DNA of 55,297 nucleotides from an uncultured Cellvibrio sp. (GCA_946481735.1 CAMLOU010000005.1:1-55297), one strand, 5' to 3'; counted from the first letter of the stretch, positions 26,987 to 36,794 are shown. The notes: generated by a model not told the origin, from the sequence alone. A program made the numbers and translations.

Positions 26987-29950
26987 ATGCTAACCACCGG
27001 GCATTTTATCAAGGGGTGCGTCATAGTAATGACGTCAATCGCCTTGTTACAAGCGTGTTCCAAAAATGGCAATGAAACCCATCCGAACGCCTCAGCCAAA
27101 ACCGAACAAGTGCAGTCATTGGCACAGGTGGAACGCATGGCGGATGGCGTTATCCTGACGCTGCCGGACGGGCCAGCCAAAAAAGTACGTTTGCAGGTGA
27201 TGGCGGACAATATTATCCGCGTGACGGCCGTGCCCGGTGAAAGTCTTGATGTGGTTCCGCCCAGTATTCAGGTCGTCGCCCAGCCCACCACTAATCTGCC
27301 ATTTACCACGGATCAGCAAGGCAATAACCTGATCCTGAAAACCGATGCGATGACGGCAGAGGTGTCACTGAGTAATGGTGTAATTACTTTCCGTGATGCA
27401 GCAGGGAACCTTTTGCTGCAGGAAGAGAATCGCGGCACCTTTTCACCAGTGATTGGCGACCCGGATGGGGCGGATGCGGATTCCTTTGCGATTCGCCAGG
27501 AATTTAACCGCAACACCGATGAAGGTTTTTTTGGTTTGGGCCAACACCAGAATGGCCAGGTAAATTACGCCGGTGAAAATGTTGAGCTGACCACGTACAA
27601 CCTGGTGATCTCGATTCCTTACGTTGTGTCATCGCGTAATTACGGCGTGCTGTGGGACAACAATTCGATTACCCGTTTCGGTAATCCGCACGAAGCCCAG
27701 CCCTTGAATGCTTCCTTGAAACTTTACGACGCCGAAGGCAAAGAGGGCGGCCTCACGGTGCGCTACTACGTCGGTGATGAATTAAAACTGACGCGCGTTG
27801 AAGCAGATTTTGACCATCAGTTCCTGCGCCAGGGTTCCAACCTGGAAAATCCGTTCCCCGCCGAAGTGGCAGATGCCTACAAAAATAATACGCTGCGTGT
27901 TGAACTCGAAGGCAGCATTGAAGCCGCGACCTCCGGCAAGCATCAGTTCAGAATGTACTCCTCCGGTTACGCCACCCTCGCTTTCGATGGCGAAACGGTA
28001 CTGGAGCGTTGGCGCATGAACTGGAACCCCTGGTACCACGACCATTATATGAACATGAATGCCGGTGAGAAAAAAGCGATTCGTGTTGACTGGAAACCCG
28101 ATGGTGGTTACTTCCATTTGCGTCACCTGGATGCGCAATCAGACGAGCAACAACATCAACTGTCATTGGCTTCGGAAACGGGCAAGGCCATTGATTATTA
28201 TGTTGTGGTCGGTGACAACAAAGATGAGGTGATTGCGGGTTATCGTCACCTGACCGGTAAATCGGTCATGCTGCCGAAATGGGCTTACGGATTCTGGCAG
28301 AGTCGTGAGCGTTATAAATCCTCCGATGAAATCATCACCAACCTGAAAGAATATCGCGAGCGCAAAATCCCTATCGACAATATCGTGCTGGACTGGTCCT
28401 ACTGGCCGGAAGACGCCTGGGGCAGCCATGACTTTGACAAGCAATTCTTCCCTGATCCGAAAAAGCTGGTAGATCAGGTGCACGACATGAATGCGCAGAT
28501 CATGATCTCGGTGTGGCCCAAATTTTATCCCACCACGGAAAACTACAAAGAGTTAAACGCGAAAGGTTTTATGTTTAACCGCAACATCGAAGAGGAAAAT
28601 CTGGACTGGATCGGCAAGGGTTACCTGAATGCGTTTTACGATCCTTTCACGCCGGAAGCCACCGCCATTTTCTGGCGGCAAATTAAAGACAAGATTAACG
28701 TTCACGGCTTTGACGCCTGGTGGCTCGATGCGGTTGAGCCAGACATCCATTCCAATTTGAGCTTCACCAAACGCAAGGAATTGATGACCCCCAATGCCTT
28801 AGGCAACGGTGCGGAAGTGTTTAACGCTTACGCGGTGCCCCATGCGGAAGGTGTTTATCACGGTGAACGAAATACCGATGGTGATAAGCGCTCTTTTATC
28901 CTGACGCGTTCCGGCTTCGGTGGTATCCAGCGCACCGGCGCTGCCATCTGGAGTGGTGATATCGTGTCGCGCTGGAGTGATATGAAGGATCAAATTGCGG
29001 CGGGTATTGGCGTGAACCTGGCCGGTGTAACCAACTGGACCTTTGATATCGGCGGCTTTACACCGGAGAACCGTTTCCGTGGTTCAAAGAAAGGTTTTGT
29101 AGGCTCATGGAAAGATCTTGATAAAGAACAGGTCGAAGAATGGCAGGAGTTAAACGCACGCTGGTATCAGTTCGGCGCCTTTGTTCCGCTGTATCGCTCC
29201 CACGGGCAAAACCCGTACCGCGAAATTTTTAACATTGCCGATCAAGGCTCGGAAACCTACGAGAGCATGGTGTGGTACACCAAACTCCGCTACCGTTTGA
29301 TGCCTTACATCTACACCCTCGCAGGTGATACCTTCCACAAGGATGGCACCATCATGCGTGGCTTGGTGATGGATTTTCCTGAGGATAAAAAAGCCTGGGA
29401 TATCAACACGCAGTACATGTTTGGTCCGGCATTTCTGGTGAATCCGGTGGTGGAATTCAAAGCGCGCAGCCGCGAGGTGTATTTGCCGAGCGGCACCAGC
29501 TGGTACGATTTCTACACCGGCGAAAAACACGAAGGTGGCCAAACTATCGACGCGGCAGCGCCTTACTCACGCATGCCACTATTCGTTAAAGCAGGCTCCA
29601 TTGTGCCGACCGGCCCGGCTATTCAATACACCGATGAAGGGCTGAATGCACCGCTGACCTTGAACGTGTACACCGGCGCGAATGGCACCTTTGAAATTTA
29701 TGAAGACGATGGTCGTTCCTACGATTACGAGAAAGGTGAATGGTCGCGCATCCCGGTCAGTTACGATGACGCGAAAGGTGAGTTGACCATCGGCGATCGT
29801 ATCGGCAGTTTTGAAGAGATGGCAGAGAAACGCCGCATCAGCGTGCGCTGGATTTCCGGCCCTACCAAAGATGCCGCTAACTTTGATGCGAAACCGGCGG
29901 AGACACTGGAATACACCGGCAAAGCGATTACTGTAAAACGCGCGCCGTAA
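26987..29950 (+). CDS. xyl31A: GH31 alpha-xylosidase lipoprotein with PA14-like insert
   Basis: 987 residues. The lipobox LLQACSKNG indicates an outer-membrane-anchored lipoprotein. Between the N-terminal beta-sandwich and the barrel is a ~140-residue insert (residues ~265-395: GSIEAATSGKHQFRMYSSGY, ATLAFDGETVLERW) that looks like PA14, as in Cellvibrio Xyl31A, where it helps bind longer oligosaccharides. The barrel has WWLDAVEPD with nucleophile Asp581 and IWSGDIVSRW with acid/base Asp658. The enzyme removes the non-reducing-end xylose from xyloglucan oligosaccharides by retention. A strong terminator follows at 29976-30008. Confidence 0.95.
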   Translation: MLTTGHFIKGCVIVMTSIALLQACSKNGNETHPNASAKTEQVQSLAQVERMADGVILTLPDGPAKKVRLQVMADNIIRVTAVPGESLDVVPPSIQVVAQPTTNLPFTTDQQGNNLILKTDAMTAEVSLSNGVITFRDAAGNLLLQEENRGTFSPVIGDPDGADADSFAIRQEFNRNTDEGFFGLGQHQNGQVNYAGENVELTTYNLVISIPYVVSSRNYGVLWDNNSITRFGNPHEAQPLNASLKLYDAEGKEGGLTVRYYVGDELKLTRVEADFDHQFLRQGSNLENPFPAEVADAYKNNTLRVELEGSIEAATSGKHQFRMYSSGYATLAFDGETVLERWRMNWNPWYHDHYMNMNAGEKKAIRVDWKPDGGYFHLRHLDAQSDEQQHQLSLASETGKAIDYYVVVGDNKDEVIAGYRHLTGKSVMLPKWAYGFWQSRERYKSSDEIITNLKEYRERKIPIDNIVLDWSYWPEDAWGSHDFDKQFFPDPKKLVDQVHDMNAQIMISVWPKFYPTTENYKELNAKGFMFNRNIEEENLDWIGKGYLNAFYDPFTPEATAIFWRQIKDKINVHGFDAWWLDAVEPDIHSNLSFTKRKELMTPNALGNGAEVFNAYAVPHAEGVYHGERNTDGDKRSFILTRSGFGGIQRTGAAIWSGDIVSRWSDMKDQIAAGIGVNLAGVTNWTFDIGGFTPENRFRGSKKGFVGSWKDLDKEQVEEWQELNARWYQFGAFVPLYRSHGQNPYREIFNIADQGSETYESMVWYTKLRYRLMPYIYTLAGDTFHKDGTIMRGLVMDFPEDKKAWDINTQYMFGPAFLVNPVVEFKARSREVYLPSGTSWYDFYTGEKHEGGQTIDAAAPYSRMPLFVKAGSIVPTGPAIQYTDEGLNAPLTLNVYTGANGTFEIYEDDGRSYDYEKGEWSRIPVSYDDAKGELTIGDRIGSFEEMAEKRRISVRWISGPTKDAANFDAKPAETLEYTGKAITVKRAP

Positions 29951-29975
29951 ATTACTTTTTTCACAACAAAAAAAC

Positions 29976-30008
29976 CGCCGTGTTGTTGCCGACACGGCGT
30001 TTTTTTTC
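29976..30008 (+). terminator. intrinsic terminator of the GH35-GH31 unit
   Basis: CGCCGTGT pairs with ACACGGCG and is followed by a run of eight T. An A-run on the left lets it work for the minus strand as well. Confidence 0.85.
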
Positions 30009-30016
30009 TTTTAAAT

Positions 30017-30091
30017 GTAGGTCGGATTAGCGAAGCGTAATCCGACACCTGGTTATTTTTGTCGGATTACGCTGGCGCTAATCCGACCTAC
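30017..30091. repeat. paired REP-like palindromes overlapping the 3' end of the GH10 gene
   Basis: Two units face each other: GTAGGTCGGATTAGCG with its partner TAATCCGACAC, and GTCGGATTACGC with CGCTAATCCGACCTAC. The outer 16 bases of the pair are perfectly complementary, so the whole 75 bases can fold as one structure. The right unit (30061-30091) lies inside the coding frame of the minus-strand GH10 gene and encodes its last residues. Confidence 0.85.
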
Positions 30092-31852
30092 ACCAGCAAA
30101 TAAAATCAATAACAGCAGCAGGGTATTGCTTGCACCACCGCCGCCACCGCCACCAGAACTTGCCGGTGCAGATGATGCTGCAGCGCTGGATGAGCTTGAT
30201 GATGATTGACTGCTGGACGATGAACTGGCGGCATTACAACTTGCCGGGGTAATCGTGCCGACTTCACCGGTTTGCACATAGTCTCTCAGCCAGATTAACG
30301 CCGGGCGTTCTTCTCCATTGCTGCGCACCAGGTAAGCGCCCTGATCATTGCGCCACAGGCCGGGGCGCCAACCCCACAAGGTCACACCCGCCACGCCGGG
30401 ATGTTCCCAAAACGCGGGGAAGATACGTTGGTAATTGGCCAGCTGCACCGCGTCATTATCCGGATTGTTTTCGCACGCATCGATATCCATCTCGGTAACA
30501 TAAATCGGCAGGCCGGTCGCGGCCAATCGGTCGAGATTGCTGATGGTTGTTGCTGCACTGACGGTGGTGGAAAACGCGTGCGCTTGTACACCAATCACAT
30601 CAATCAAATCACGGTCCTGCAGTAATTCAATAATCTCCAGATAGGGATTAATGTTACTGCCATTGGTAACGCTGTATTCGTTGATCATCAATTTGGTATC
30701 GGGGAAATGTGTGCGGCCCAATTCAAACGCGGTGATGATCCAATCCCATCCGGTTTCACCGGTACCGCCGAGCGCTTCGATATAATTCCCACCACCGGTG
30801 TCATCAGTGTCCGGCGCATCATTAACCGGCTCATTTACAATTTCGATAATTTCAATATCGCTGTAACGGGCGGCGACTTCGGTAAACCATTCTTCAATTT
30901 CTTCACGTTGTTCTTCGGCGGGCAGGGTCTTGATCCACTCCGGTTGCTGATTGCCCCAGATCATGACGTGCATGCGGAAGGGCAAATTATTATCTTGTGC
31001 CAGCGCATAGGCCGCATCCAGTTGGGTCCAGTTCATCACATCGCGCGTGGCTTCAACACTGCCCCATTTACCGGCATTTTCCGGTGCGACCTGATTCCAG
31101 TAAGCGGTAAAATTCTGCACTTGTGAGGCGCTGTAAATATTGCCCAGGTATTTTTCCTGCCCCTCGGCGATAGGTGTTTCGTCCGCCGGTTGTTCCGGTG
31201 CGACGCCGTCATCCAGATTTTGTACGGTGTAATCAGTACCCACCGGTGCGAAGACAAATTTATCAATCCACAAACCATCTTCGCGCCCGGCGATCTGGAA
31301 GGTTTGCATCAGGGCATCGGCGGTGACGGTGAAGGTGATACCTGGATCGCTTTCGGCTGAATAATTGGAGAGTTTCACCCATTTCCAGCGTTCGTGCTTG
31401 CTACCAGGATCAGATGAGCCAGTTGCCGAGCCTTCAACAATTTCTTCTGGCACAAAGTAACCCGTGCCGGCGATATTGTTCACCGTAACCCAGGCATCTG
31501 CATTGTTGATATCTTGCGCCCCGAAACCGGCGCCATAGTAAAAGCTGTCATCCTCAAAGGCGCCGGCTTCCGACCCGTTGCGCAAACGCACGTAAAGGTT
31601 GTACTCGCCGGCGGCGGGAAATTCCAGTTCATAAGTGGTAATACGATCCACTGATGTCGGTGCCTGGCCGGCCAGGGTGGAATTGATAGCAATATAAGCG
31701 GTGGCGGGTTCAGCCGTGGTATCCGTCGCGCTATCGAATGACGAACCCAGCGCTCCACTCTCTGCTTCAACCACCAGCATATCCGCCGTAGCGAGATAGG
31801 GTAGACAGGTGCAAAGGCCGATGCCCACGAGTAATTTATTCAAGGTTTTCAT
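30053..31852 (-). CDS. GH10 xylanase with N-terminal binding module and GlyGly-CTERM-like tail
   Basis: 599 residues. Signal peptide (CTCLPYLATA). Residues ~24-205 form a beta-sandwich module starting MLVVEAESGALGSSF and ending REDGLWIDKFVFAPV, of the CBM6/CBM35-like galactose-binding fold. Residues ~230-530 are a GH10 barrel with EIVNEPVND (acid/base Glu341) and YVTEMDID (nucleophile Glu454). A Ser-rich linker (542-566), a Gly7 run and a hydrophobic helix (TLLLLLILFAGVG) with basic residues after it form a GlyGly-CTERM-type sorting tail, normally cut by a rhombosortase. The final eleven residues come from a REP-like repeat. The gene faces the xyloglucan locus tail to tail. Substrate (xylan or another beta-1,4-xyloside) is not certain. 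Confidence 0.9.
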   Translation of the reverse strand: MKTLNKLLVGIGLCTCLPYLATADMLVVEAESGALGSSFDSATDTTAEPATAYIAINSTLAGQAPTSVDRITTYELEFPAAGEYNLYVRLRNGSEAGAFEDDSFYYGAGFGAQDINNADAWVTVNNIAGTGYFVPEEIVEGSATGSSDPGSKHERWKWVKLSNYSAESDPGITFTVTADALMQTFQIAGREDGLWIDKFVFAPVGTDYTVQNLDDGVAPEQPADETPIAEGQEKYLGNIYSASQVQNFTAYWNQVAPENAGKWGSVEATRDVMNWTQLDAAYALAQDNNLPFRMHVMIWGNQQPEWIKTLPAEEQREEIEEWFTEVAARYSDIEIIEIVNEPVNDAPDTDDTGGGNYIEALGGTGETGWDWIITAFELGRTHFPDTKLMINEYSVTNGSNINPYLEIIELLQDRDLIDVIGVQAHAFSTTVSAATTISNLDRLAATGLPIYVTEMDIDACENNPDNDAVQLANYQRIFPAFWEHPGVAGVTLWGWRPGLWRNDQGAYLVRSNGEERPALIWLRDYVQTGEVGTITPASCNAASSSSSSQSSSSSSSAAASSAPASSGGGGGGGASNTLLLLLILFAGVGRISASVIRQK

Positions 31853-32352
31853 CTATGACTCCGTTATTGTTATGTAAAAACGTACCCTGGCACTGTTGGA
31901 GATGTGCTATCAGCGTCAGGTAAAAGTTCGCTCTGCCATGCTTGTATGTCAGTGGTGAGGCTGGGCATCCAAATTTATTGTCTTTGTGACTACAAGCTAG
32001 CGCAGCGGGCAATGAACGTCAACGCAGGCGCGGGCGGGTGAGGGGATGCCTTGTCCTAGAGAAGTCCATCAGCTTGCAACAGGGCTATGCTTGACTGCGT
32101 TAACATTGTTCTTGTGTACTAGTGTTTATTAATGCGACAAACGAAAACGCATTTTCGTCTACAGAAGGAGAGGATCGATATTTTCAGTGGCGCAAGTGAC
32201 AGAAGAGTTACTAAACGTGACACGTCGCCCGTCAGAGACAACAAAGAGATTTATTCATAAAACGCGTTTTGTGGATGAACGGGTGAGGCGCTTCTTGCAA
32301 AACATCTCACCCGCTGAGATCAGAGTTTTTTTCAAGGCGGCGTCAACGGCTG
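31853..32352. other. intergenic region between GH10 and lldD
   Basis: 500 bases. It holds the GH10 promoter region (minus), two overlapping alternative hairpins around 32132-32160 (AATGCG with CGCATT, or ACGAAAA with TTTTCGT), and the lldD terminator hairpin at 32280-32313. A weak plus-strand frame at 32187-32420 is not accepted as a gene. Confidence 0.5.
32280..32313 (-). terminator. hairpin 3' of lldD
   Basis: CGGGTGAG (32280-32287) pairs with CTCACCCG (32306-32313) across an 18-base loop, 40 bases after the lldD stop codon. Confidence 0.5.
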
Positions 32353-33501
32353 CTACAGACCGGTCTCAACCTTATCGCGTGAAATATCCGCAATTCTGGT
32401 GCAGCCCGACAACGCCATAGCGACACGCATTTCGTGAGCGAACATCGCCAACAATTCACTGACGCCCGCTTGTTGTCGCGCAGCAAGTGCATAGACCCAC
32501 GGGCGCCCGATCATGACGGCGCGCGCGCCTAATGCAAGGGCGCGCACTATATCCAGGCCGCTGCGAATGCCACTGTCCATCAATAAGGGAAGATCATCAC
32601 CTACTGCATCGGCAATACGCGGCAAGGCTCGAATGGCAGAGATGGCACCATCCAGCTGACGGCCGCCGTGATTGGATACCACGATGCTATCGGCGCCGAT
32701 GGAAGCTGCCGTGCGCGCATCGTCAGGATCAAGAATACCTTTAATAACGAAATCGCCAGGCCATTCTGCGCGGATACGATCAATATCTTCCCAGCACACG
32801 CTGGGGTCAAAATTTTTCCCCAGCCAAGCCCAGAAATCGTCAATGCCGGCGCGTTCGCCCAATACCGGAACAATGTTGCCGAGGTTGTGCGGCCGACCCC
32901 AAAGCCCTACATTCCAGGCCCAACGAGGCTTGGTCATTACCTGAGTCATGCGGGCCAGTTTACGGCGTAACACGCTGCCACCGGAAAGTCCGGACCGAAT
33001 ATCGCGGTAGCGCGTGGCGGGCACGGGCATATCTACCGTAAACAGCAGCGTCCGGGTTCCTGCCGCGTGGGCGCGGCTGAGCATTTCGCGCAAAAAGCCC
33101 CGGTCGCGAATCATATACAGCTGAAACCAGATGGGATTGGTCACAGCGTTACAGACTTCATCCAGCGAACAGGCTGAGACGGTGGATAAACAAAAAGGCA
33201 CCCCCGCTGCTTCTGCGGCGCGTGCCGCCTGTACCTCGCCGCGCCGGGCGTTGAGCCCGGCAATGCCTACGGGTGCCAGGACCAGTGGCATCGCCAGGGA
33301 CTGCCCAAATAGAGAGGTTTGTGTCGACACGTCCGACACATCGCGCAGTACCCGCTGGCGCAATGAGATCTGCTGCAGGTCCTCCTGGTTGTTGCGCAGG
33401 GTGGTCTCGCTGAAGGCACCGCCATCAATGTATTCAAACAGGAAGCGGGGCAGGCGTTTGCGTGCCAGGCGGCGGAAATCATCGGTATTAGCGAGAATCA
33501 T
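32353..33501 (-). CDS. lldD: FMN-dependent L-lactate dehydrogenase
   Basis: 382 residues of the alpha-hydroxy-acid oxidase family. The N-terminal [17 protein letters not shown], the phosphate-binding [12 protein letters not shown] (Lys254) and [11 protein letters not shown] with catalytic His278 and Arg281 are all present. It oxidises an L-2-hydroxy acid, most likely L-lactate, to the keto acid and passes electrons to quinone at the membrane. The context is strong: the hydrolase encoded at 40395-41237 should release L-lactate plus pyruvate from fucose, and this enzyme would recover the lactate. It is divergent from fucP across a 193-base spacer with a tandem operator-like repeat. Confidence 0.9.
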   Translation of the reverse strand: MILANTDDFRRLARKRLPRFLFEYIDGGAFSETTLRNNQEDLQQISLRQRVLRDVSDVSTQTSLFGQSLAMPLVLAPVGIAGLNARRGEVQAARAAEAAGVPFCLSTVSACSLDEVCNAVTNPIWFQLYMIRDRGFLREMLSRAHAAGTRTLLFTVDMPVPATRYRDIRSGLSGGSVLRRKLARMTQVMTKPRWAWNVGLWGRPHNLGNIVPVLGERAGIDDFWAWLGKNFDPSVCWEDIDRIRAEWPGDFVIKGILDPDDARTAASIGADSIVVSNHGGRQLDGAISAIRALPRIADAVGDDLPLLMDSGIRSGLDIVRALALGARAVMIGRPWVYALAARQQAGVSELLAMFAHEMRVAMALSGCTRIADISRDKVETGL

Positions 33502-33555
33502 ACTAGCCTCGGTGGGATGCTCGATGTTATGGTTTTATAGACTTTATGTTATCAT

Positions 33556-33591
33556 GTTTTACTTATAAATAACGTTTTACATATAAATTAC
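33556..33591. promoter_or_regulatory. tandem operator-like repeat in the lldD-fucP divergent promoter
   Basis: GTTTTACTTATAAATAAC (33556-33573) is followed with no gap by GTTTTACATATAAATTAC (33574-33591); 16 of 18 bases agree. It lies between two divergent genes of the same pathway. The IclR regulator encoded at 35951 is the likely binder. A weaker AT-rich match is at 36937-36954 before the aldo-keto reductase gene. Confidence 0.5.
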
Positions 33592-33694
33592 GTTTGTGCT
33601 ACAAAGCAAAGAGAGAAACGAGAAAGCCTGTTGATGAGCGGTTCGGACAAACGGGCACCGTAACAATAAATATAAAAGTGCGGTTGGAGGACCA

Positions 33695-34963
33695 ATGGAT
33701 AATAAAGAAAAGTTACCGCTTGTTCTGCCCCTGCTATTGATCATTAGCCTGTTTTTTTTGTGGGGCATGGCGAATCACCTGAATGATATTTTAATTACGC
33801 AGTTCAAGAAGGCATTTACGCTCTCCGATTTCGCCTCCAGCTTTGTGCAGATGGCGTTTTATTTCGGCTATTTTGTCTTTGCCATTCCTGCCGCACTGTT
33901 CATGAAATATTACGGCTATAAATCCGGCGTGATCCTGGGTTTACTGTTGTACGGTGCCGGTGCCTTTTTGTTTTATCCCGCCGCGCAATTACACGAATAT
34001 CAGGTTTTTTTAATCGCCCTGTTTATCATTGCCAGCGGCCTTGCCTTCCTGGAAACATCCGCTAATCCATTAATTGTCGCCATGGGCGACCCAGAGACCG
34101 CGGAACGTCGGCTTAACTTTGCCCAATCGTTTAACCCCCTCGGTGCGCTGACCGGCATCCTGATCGGGCGTGAATTTATTTTGTCCGGCATTGAACATTC
34201 ACCGGACGAGTTGGCGGCACTGACGCCTGCAGAATTAACACAGCTGTATGAGATGGAAGTGCAAGCGGTGCAAGGGCCGTACATTGCACTGGGTATCTTT
34301 GTATTGTGTTGGGCCTTGTTGGTATTTGCCACGCGTTTCCCGGCGGTTGCCCGACAACCGGCGGCGGAAGACAGCACCGGCGGTTGGCAGGATTTTAAAA
34401 AACTCTTGCATCACAAGCTGTTTATATTCGGTGTGGTTGCGCAATTCTTTTATGTTGGTGCGCAGGTGTGCATCTTCAGTTTTATGATTCGCTACGGTAA
34501 AGAAGCGCTGCCAGGTACGGGTGAGAAAACCCTGGCGACCTATGTATTTTTCTCGCTTGTGGCCTTTATGGCGGGTCGGTTTATCGCGACTGCGCTGATG
34601 GGCAAGATCAAAGCCTCACGCTTGATGATGATATTTGCGTTGATCAATGTTGGCCTGTGTCTGGTAGCCGTCGTTTCGCCCAATCTGGTGGGGATGTTTG
34701 CGTTTGCCGGAACAACTTTTTTTATGTCGCTGATGTTTCCCACCATCTTTGCGTTAAGCATCAAAGGCCTGGGCGAATTAACCAAACCGGGCTCGTCACT
34801 GTTGATCATGGCAATTATCGGCGGCGCTGTGCTCACGGCATTGATGGGTTTGATTTCTGATGTGAGCGAAATCCACGTCGCCGTGTTGGTACCCATGGTG
34901 TGCTTTGTGGTTATCGCACTGTTTGCACGCGCCTGTTATCGGCGCGATACAGCCGCGGCGTGA
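33695..34963 (+). CDS. fucP: L-fucose:proton symporter
   Basis: 422 residues of the MFS FucP family, with about twelve membrane helices. The family motif is near the start: LFFLWGMANHLNDILITQF, with Asp31 in the position of the proton-coupling Asp of Escherichia coli FucP, and FLETSANPLIVAMGDPE with Glu120 in the place of its second key acid. It would take L-fucose from periplasm to cytoplasm. The ATG follows GTTGGAGGACCA. The next gene (lactonase) starts ten bases after its stop. FucP relatives also carry other sugars, but the surrounding genes all fit fucose. Confidence 0.93.
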   Translation: MDNKEKLPLVLPLLLIISLFFLWGMANHLNDILITQFKKAFTLSDFASSFVQMAFYFGYFVFAIPAALFMKYYGYKSGVILGLLLYGAGAFLFYPAAQLHEYQVFLIALFIIASGLAFLETSANPLIVAMGDPETAERRLNFAQSFNPLGALTGILIGREFILSGIEHSPDELAALTPAELTQLYEMEVQAVQGPYIALGIFVLCWALLVFATRFPAVARQPAAEDSTGGWQDFKKLLHHKLFIFGVVAQFFYVGAQVCIFSFMIRYGKEALPGTGEKTLATYVFFSLVAFMAGRFIATALMGKIKASRLMMIFALINVGLCLVAVVSPNLVGMFAFAGTTFFMSLMFPTIFALSIKGLGELTKPGSSLLIMAIIGGAVLTALMGLISDVSEIHVAVLVPMVCFVVIALFARACYRRDTAAA

Positions 34964-34973
34964 GGTGCAGAAT

Positions 34974-35819
34974 ATGATCGACGCGCACCATCACGTCTGG
35001 CAAATCGGTCAACACGATTGCACCTGGCCCACACCGGACGACAAACCCTTGTACCGCGATTTCGGGATGGATGACGTCGTGCCACTGGCTAAGGCCGTGG
35101 GTGTACAGGGTTCAGTGCTGGTGCAATCGCAAGCAAGTGATCGCGACACGGATTATTTATTAGCGCTAGCCGAGCGCCATGATTTTGTGTTGGCGGTGGT
35201 CGGCTGGGCCGATCTGGCTGCTGGCTCGGCACCACAACGCATTGCCCAATTGGCCCAGCACAAAAAAATGCGCGGCCTGCGCCCGATGCTGCAAGGACTG
35301 GCAGATGATCGCTGGATTTTGCAACCGCAGCTGGCGCCGGCGGTGCAGGTAATGCAAGAACATAAACTGAGTTTTGATGCCTTGATCTTCCCGCGTCACC
35401 TGCCGCACATCTATCAATTCGCGTGCAATTGGCCGGATCTGCCTTTGGTGATTGATCACGCCGCCAAGCCGCCGATTGCTCAGGATGACAAAAAAGCCTT
35501 CAGCACCTGGTGTGAAGGGATGGCCCGCCTCGCGGAGTTGCCCTGGGTCTATTGCAAATTATCCGGGCTGTTAACTGAAGCCAATGCCGCGCAGGGTGCG
35601 GACGCATTGCGGCCTTACGTTGAACAAGTCTTTCACGTTTTTGGTGCACAGCGTGTGATCTGGGGCAGCGATTGGCCGGTGGTTTATGCAGCGCCCAATC
35701 ACGCGTATGCCGATTACCGGGCCTGGTTTGAGTTGGCGCACCAGTTGATTCCCGGACAAAACGCTTCAGTCATCCGGCAGGTTTTCAGCGAAAACGCGCG
35801 CGCATTTTATCGTCTGTGA
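34974..35819 (+). CDS. amidohydrolase-family L-fucono-lactonase
   Basis: 281 residues from ATG at 34974, after GTGAGGTGCAGAAT. The metal-binding pattern of the amidohydrolase_2 (COG3618) group is seen: MIDAHHHVWQIGQHDCTWP (HxH), LVIDHAAKPP and VIWGSDWPVVY (metal Asp). COG3618 lactonases of known function hydrolyse L-fucono-1,5-lactone or related sugar lactones. Placement between fucP and the fucose dehydrogenase gene makes L-fuconolactone the likely substrate, giving L-fuconate. Cytoplasmic; co-transcribed with fucP. Confidence 0.88.
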   Translation: MIDAHHHVWQIGQHDCTWPTPDDKPLYRDFGMDDVVPLAKAVGVQGSVLVQSQASDRDTDYLLALAERHDFVLAVVGWADLAAGSAPQRIAQLAQHKKMRGLRPMLQGLADDRWILQPQLAPAVQVMQEHKLSFDALIFPRHLPHIYQFACNWPDLPLVIDHAAKPPIAQDDKKAFSTWCEGMARLAELPWVYCKLSGLLTEANAAQGADALRPYVEQVFHVFGAQRVIWGSDWPVVYAAPNHAYADYRAWFELAHQLIPGQNASVIRQVFSENARAFYRL

Positions 35820-35950
35820 AGAAATTTTCAGGCCGGGCGTGCGACAAACCTTGTTGCTGGGAGAGGCTTCTGTTAGCTTTTGGTCACGCACACTATTTGG
35901 GTTAGGCATTATAAAAAATATATCAATTCACCAACTTGAAAGCGCAAACT

Positions 35951-36757
35951 ATGAAAAATCATAAAAAACAGCTGGCCGAAACGGCCACGGAAGATGAACG
36001 TAAGTACCGGGCACCCGCATTGGAAAAAGGACTTGATATCCTGGAACTGCTCGCACGCAATGGCTCACCCATGACGACTTCACAAATGGCGGCAACCTTG
36101 GGCCGCTCCGTCAGTGAGTTGTTTCGCATGGTATTGGCATTGGAGTATCGCGGCTACATTGTGGCTTCTCCGGAAGGGCGCGAAGGCTACATGCTCACCA
36201 ACAAGTTGTTCACGCTGGGTATCGCGCAGGGTTCTGCTCGCACGCTCCTGGAGGCGGCACTGCCGGCCATGAAAGAACTGTCACGCGAAGTGGGGCAGTC
36301 CTGTCATCTGGTGGTGCCCTCCGGTGATCAGATTGTGGTGGTTGCCCGCATTGAAAGCGCGACCGACCTGGGATTTTCGGTGCGCGTCGGTTATCGCCGC
36401 CGGCTTATCGATACCAACTCGGGTTTGCTGTTGTATGGCCTGGCGACGCCGGAGGTTCAGGCGAGTTGGCTGCCGCAGCTGAAAGACTCGGCCCGGGATG
36501 ATCCGGAGCGCATTGATGCCTTCCTGACCAAGTCCGCGGCAGCGGCGGAGCGCGGTTATATCCAGTCACCCAGCGAGTTCGTGGCTGGGGTAACCGACAC
36601 CTGTATGCCCATCATGGGGATGCAGGGTGCAGTGGCCAGCCTGATCGTGCCGTTTATTGCAATCAAGCAGCAGAAAGTCACCGCCGAGCAAGTGCTGGAT
36701 GTCTTGCGGGTAGCGGTAACCAAAATCGCAGAAGCCCTCAACGACGACGGACGCTAA
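35951..36757 (+). CDS. IclR-family regulator of the fucose cluster
   Basis: 268 residues from ATG at 35951; an in-frame TTG five codons earlier is an alternative. The winged helix-turn-helix is LEKGLDILELLARNGSPMTT, SQMAATLGRSVSELFRMVLA, LEYRGYI. The C-terminal IclR effector domain has LSREVGQSCHLVVPSGDQIV and the Cys of TDTCMPIMGMQG. IclR members bind small sugar acids or keto acids. It lies in the middle of the cluster, between the fucP-lactonase pair and the aldo-keto reductase operon. A related IclR gene accompanies the fucose locus of Campylobacter jejuni. It may repress or activate the surrounding genes; the direction cannot be read. Confidence 0.88.
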   Translation: MKNHKKQLAETATEDERKYRAPALEKGLDILELLARNGSPMTTSQMAATLGRSVSELFRMVLALEYRGYIVASPEGREGYMLTNKLFTLGIAQGSARTLLEAALPAMKELSREVGQSCHLVVPSGDQIVVVARIESATDLGFSVRVGYRRRLIDTNSGLLLYGLATPEVQASWLPQLKDSARDDPERIDAFLTKSAAAAERGYIQSPSEFVAGVTDTCMPIMGMQGAVASLIVPFIAIKQQKVTAEQVLDVLRVAVTKIAEALNDDGR

Positions 36758-36764
36758 ACCCTCC

Positions 36765-36794
36765 GGCTGGCAACCGCCCCCGCCGTTGCCAGCC
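36765..36794 (+). terminator. hairpin terminator of the IclR gene
   Basis: GGCTGGCAAC and GTTGCCAGCC form a perfect 10-bp stem around a 10-base loop, seven bases after the stop. Confidence 0.6.

Noticed and set aside
32187..32420. Plus-strand small gene of 77 codons
   Set aside because: It starts with GTG, its nearest purine-rich site is too far upstream, it overlaps the lldD 3' end by 68 bases and contains the lldD terminator hairpin; no recognisable product.
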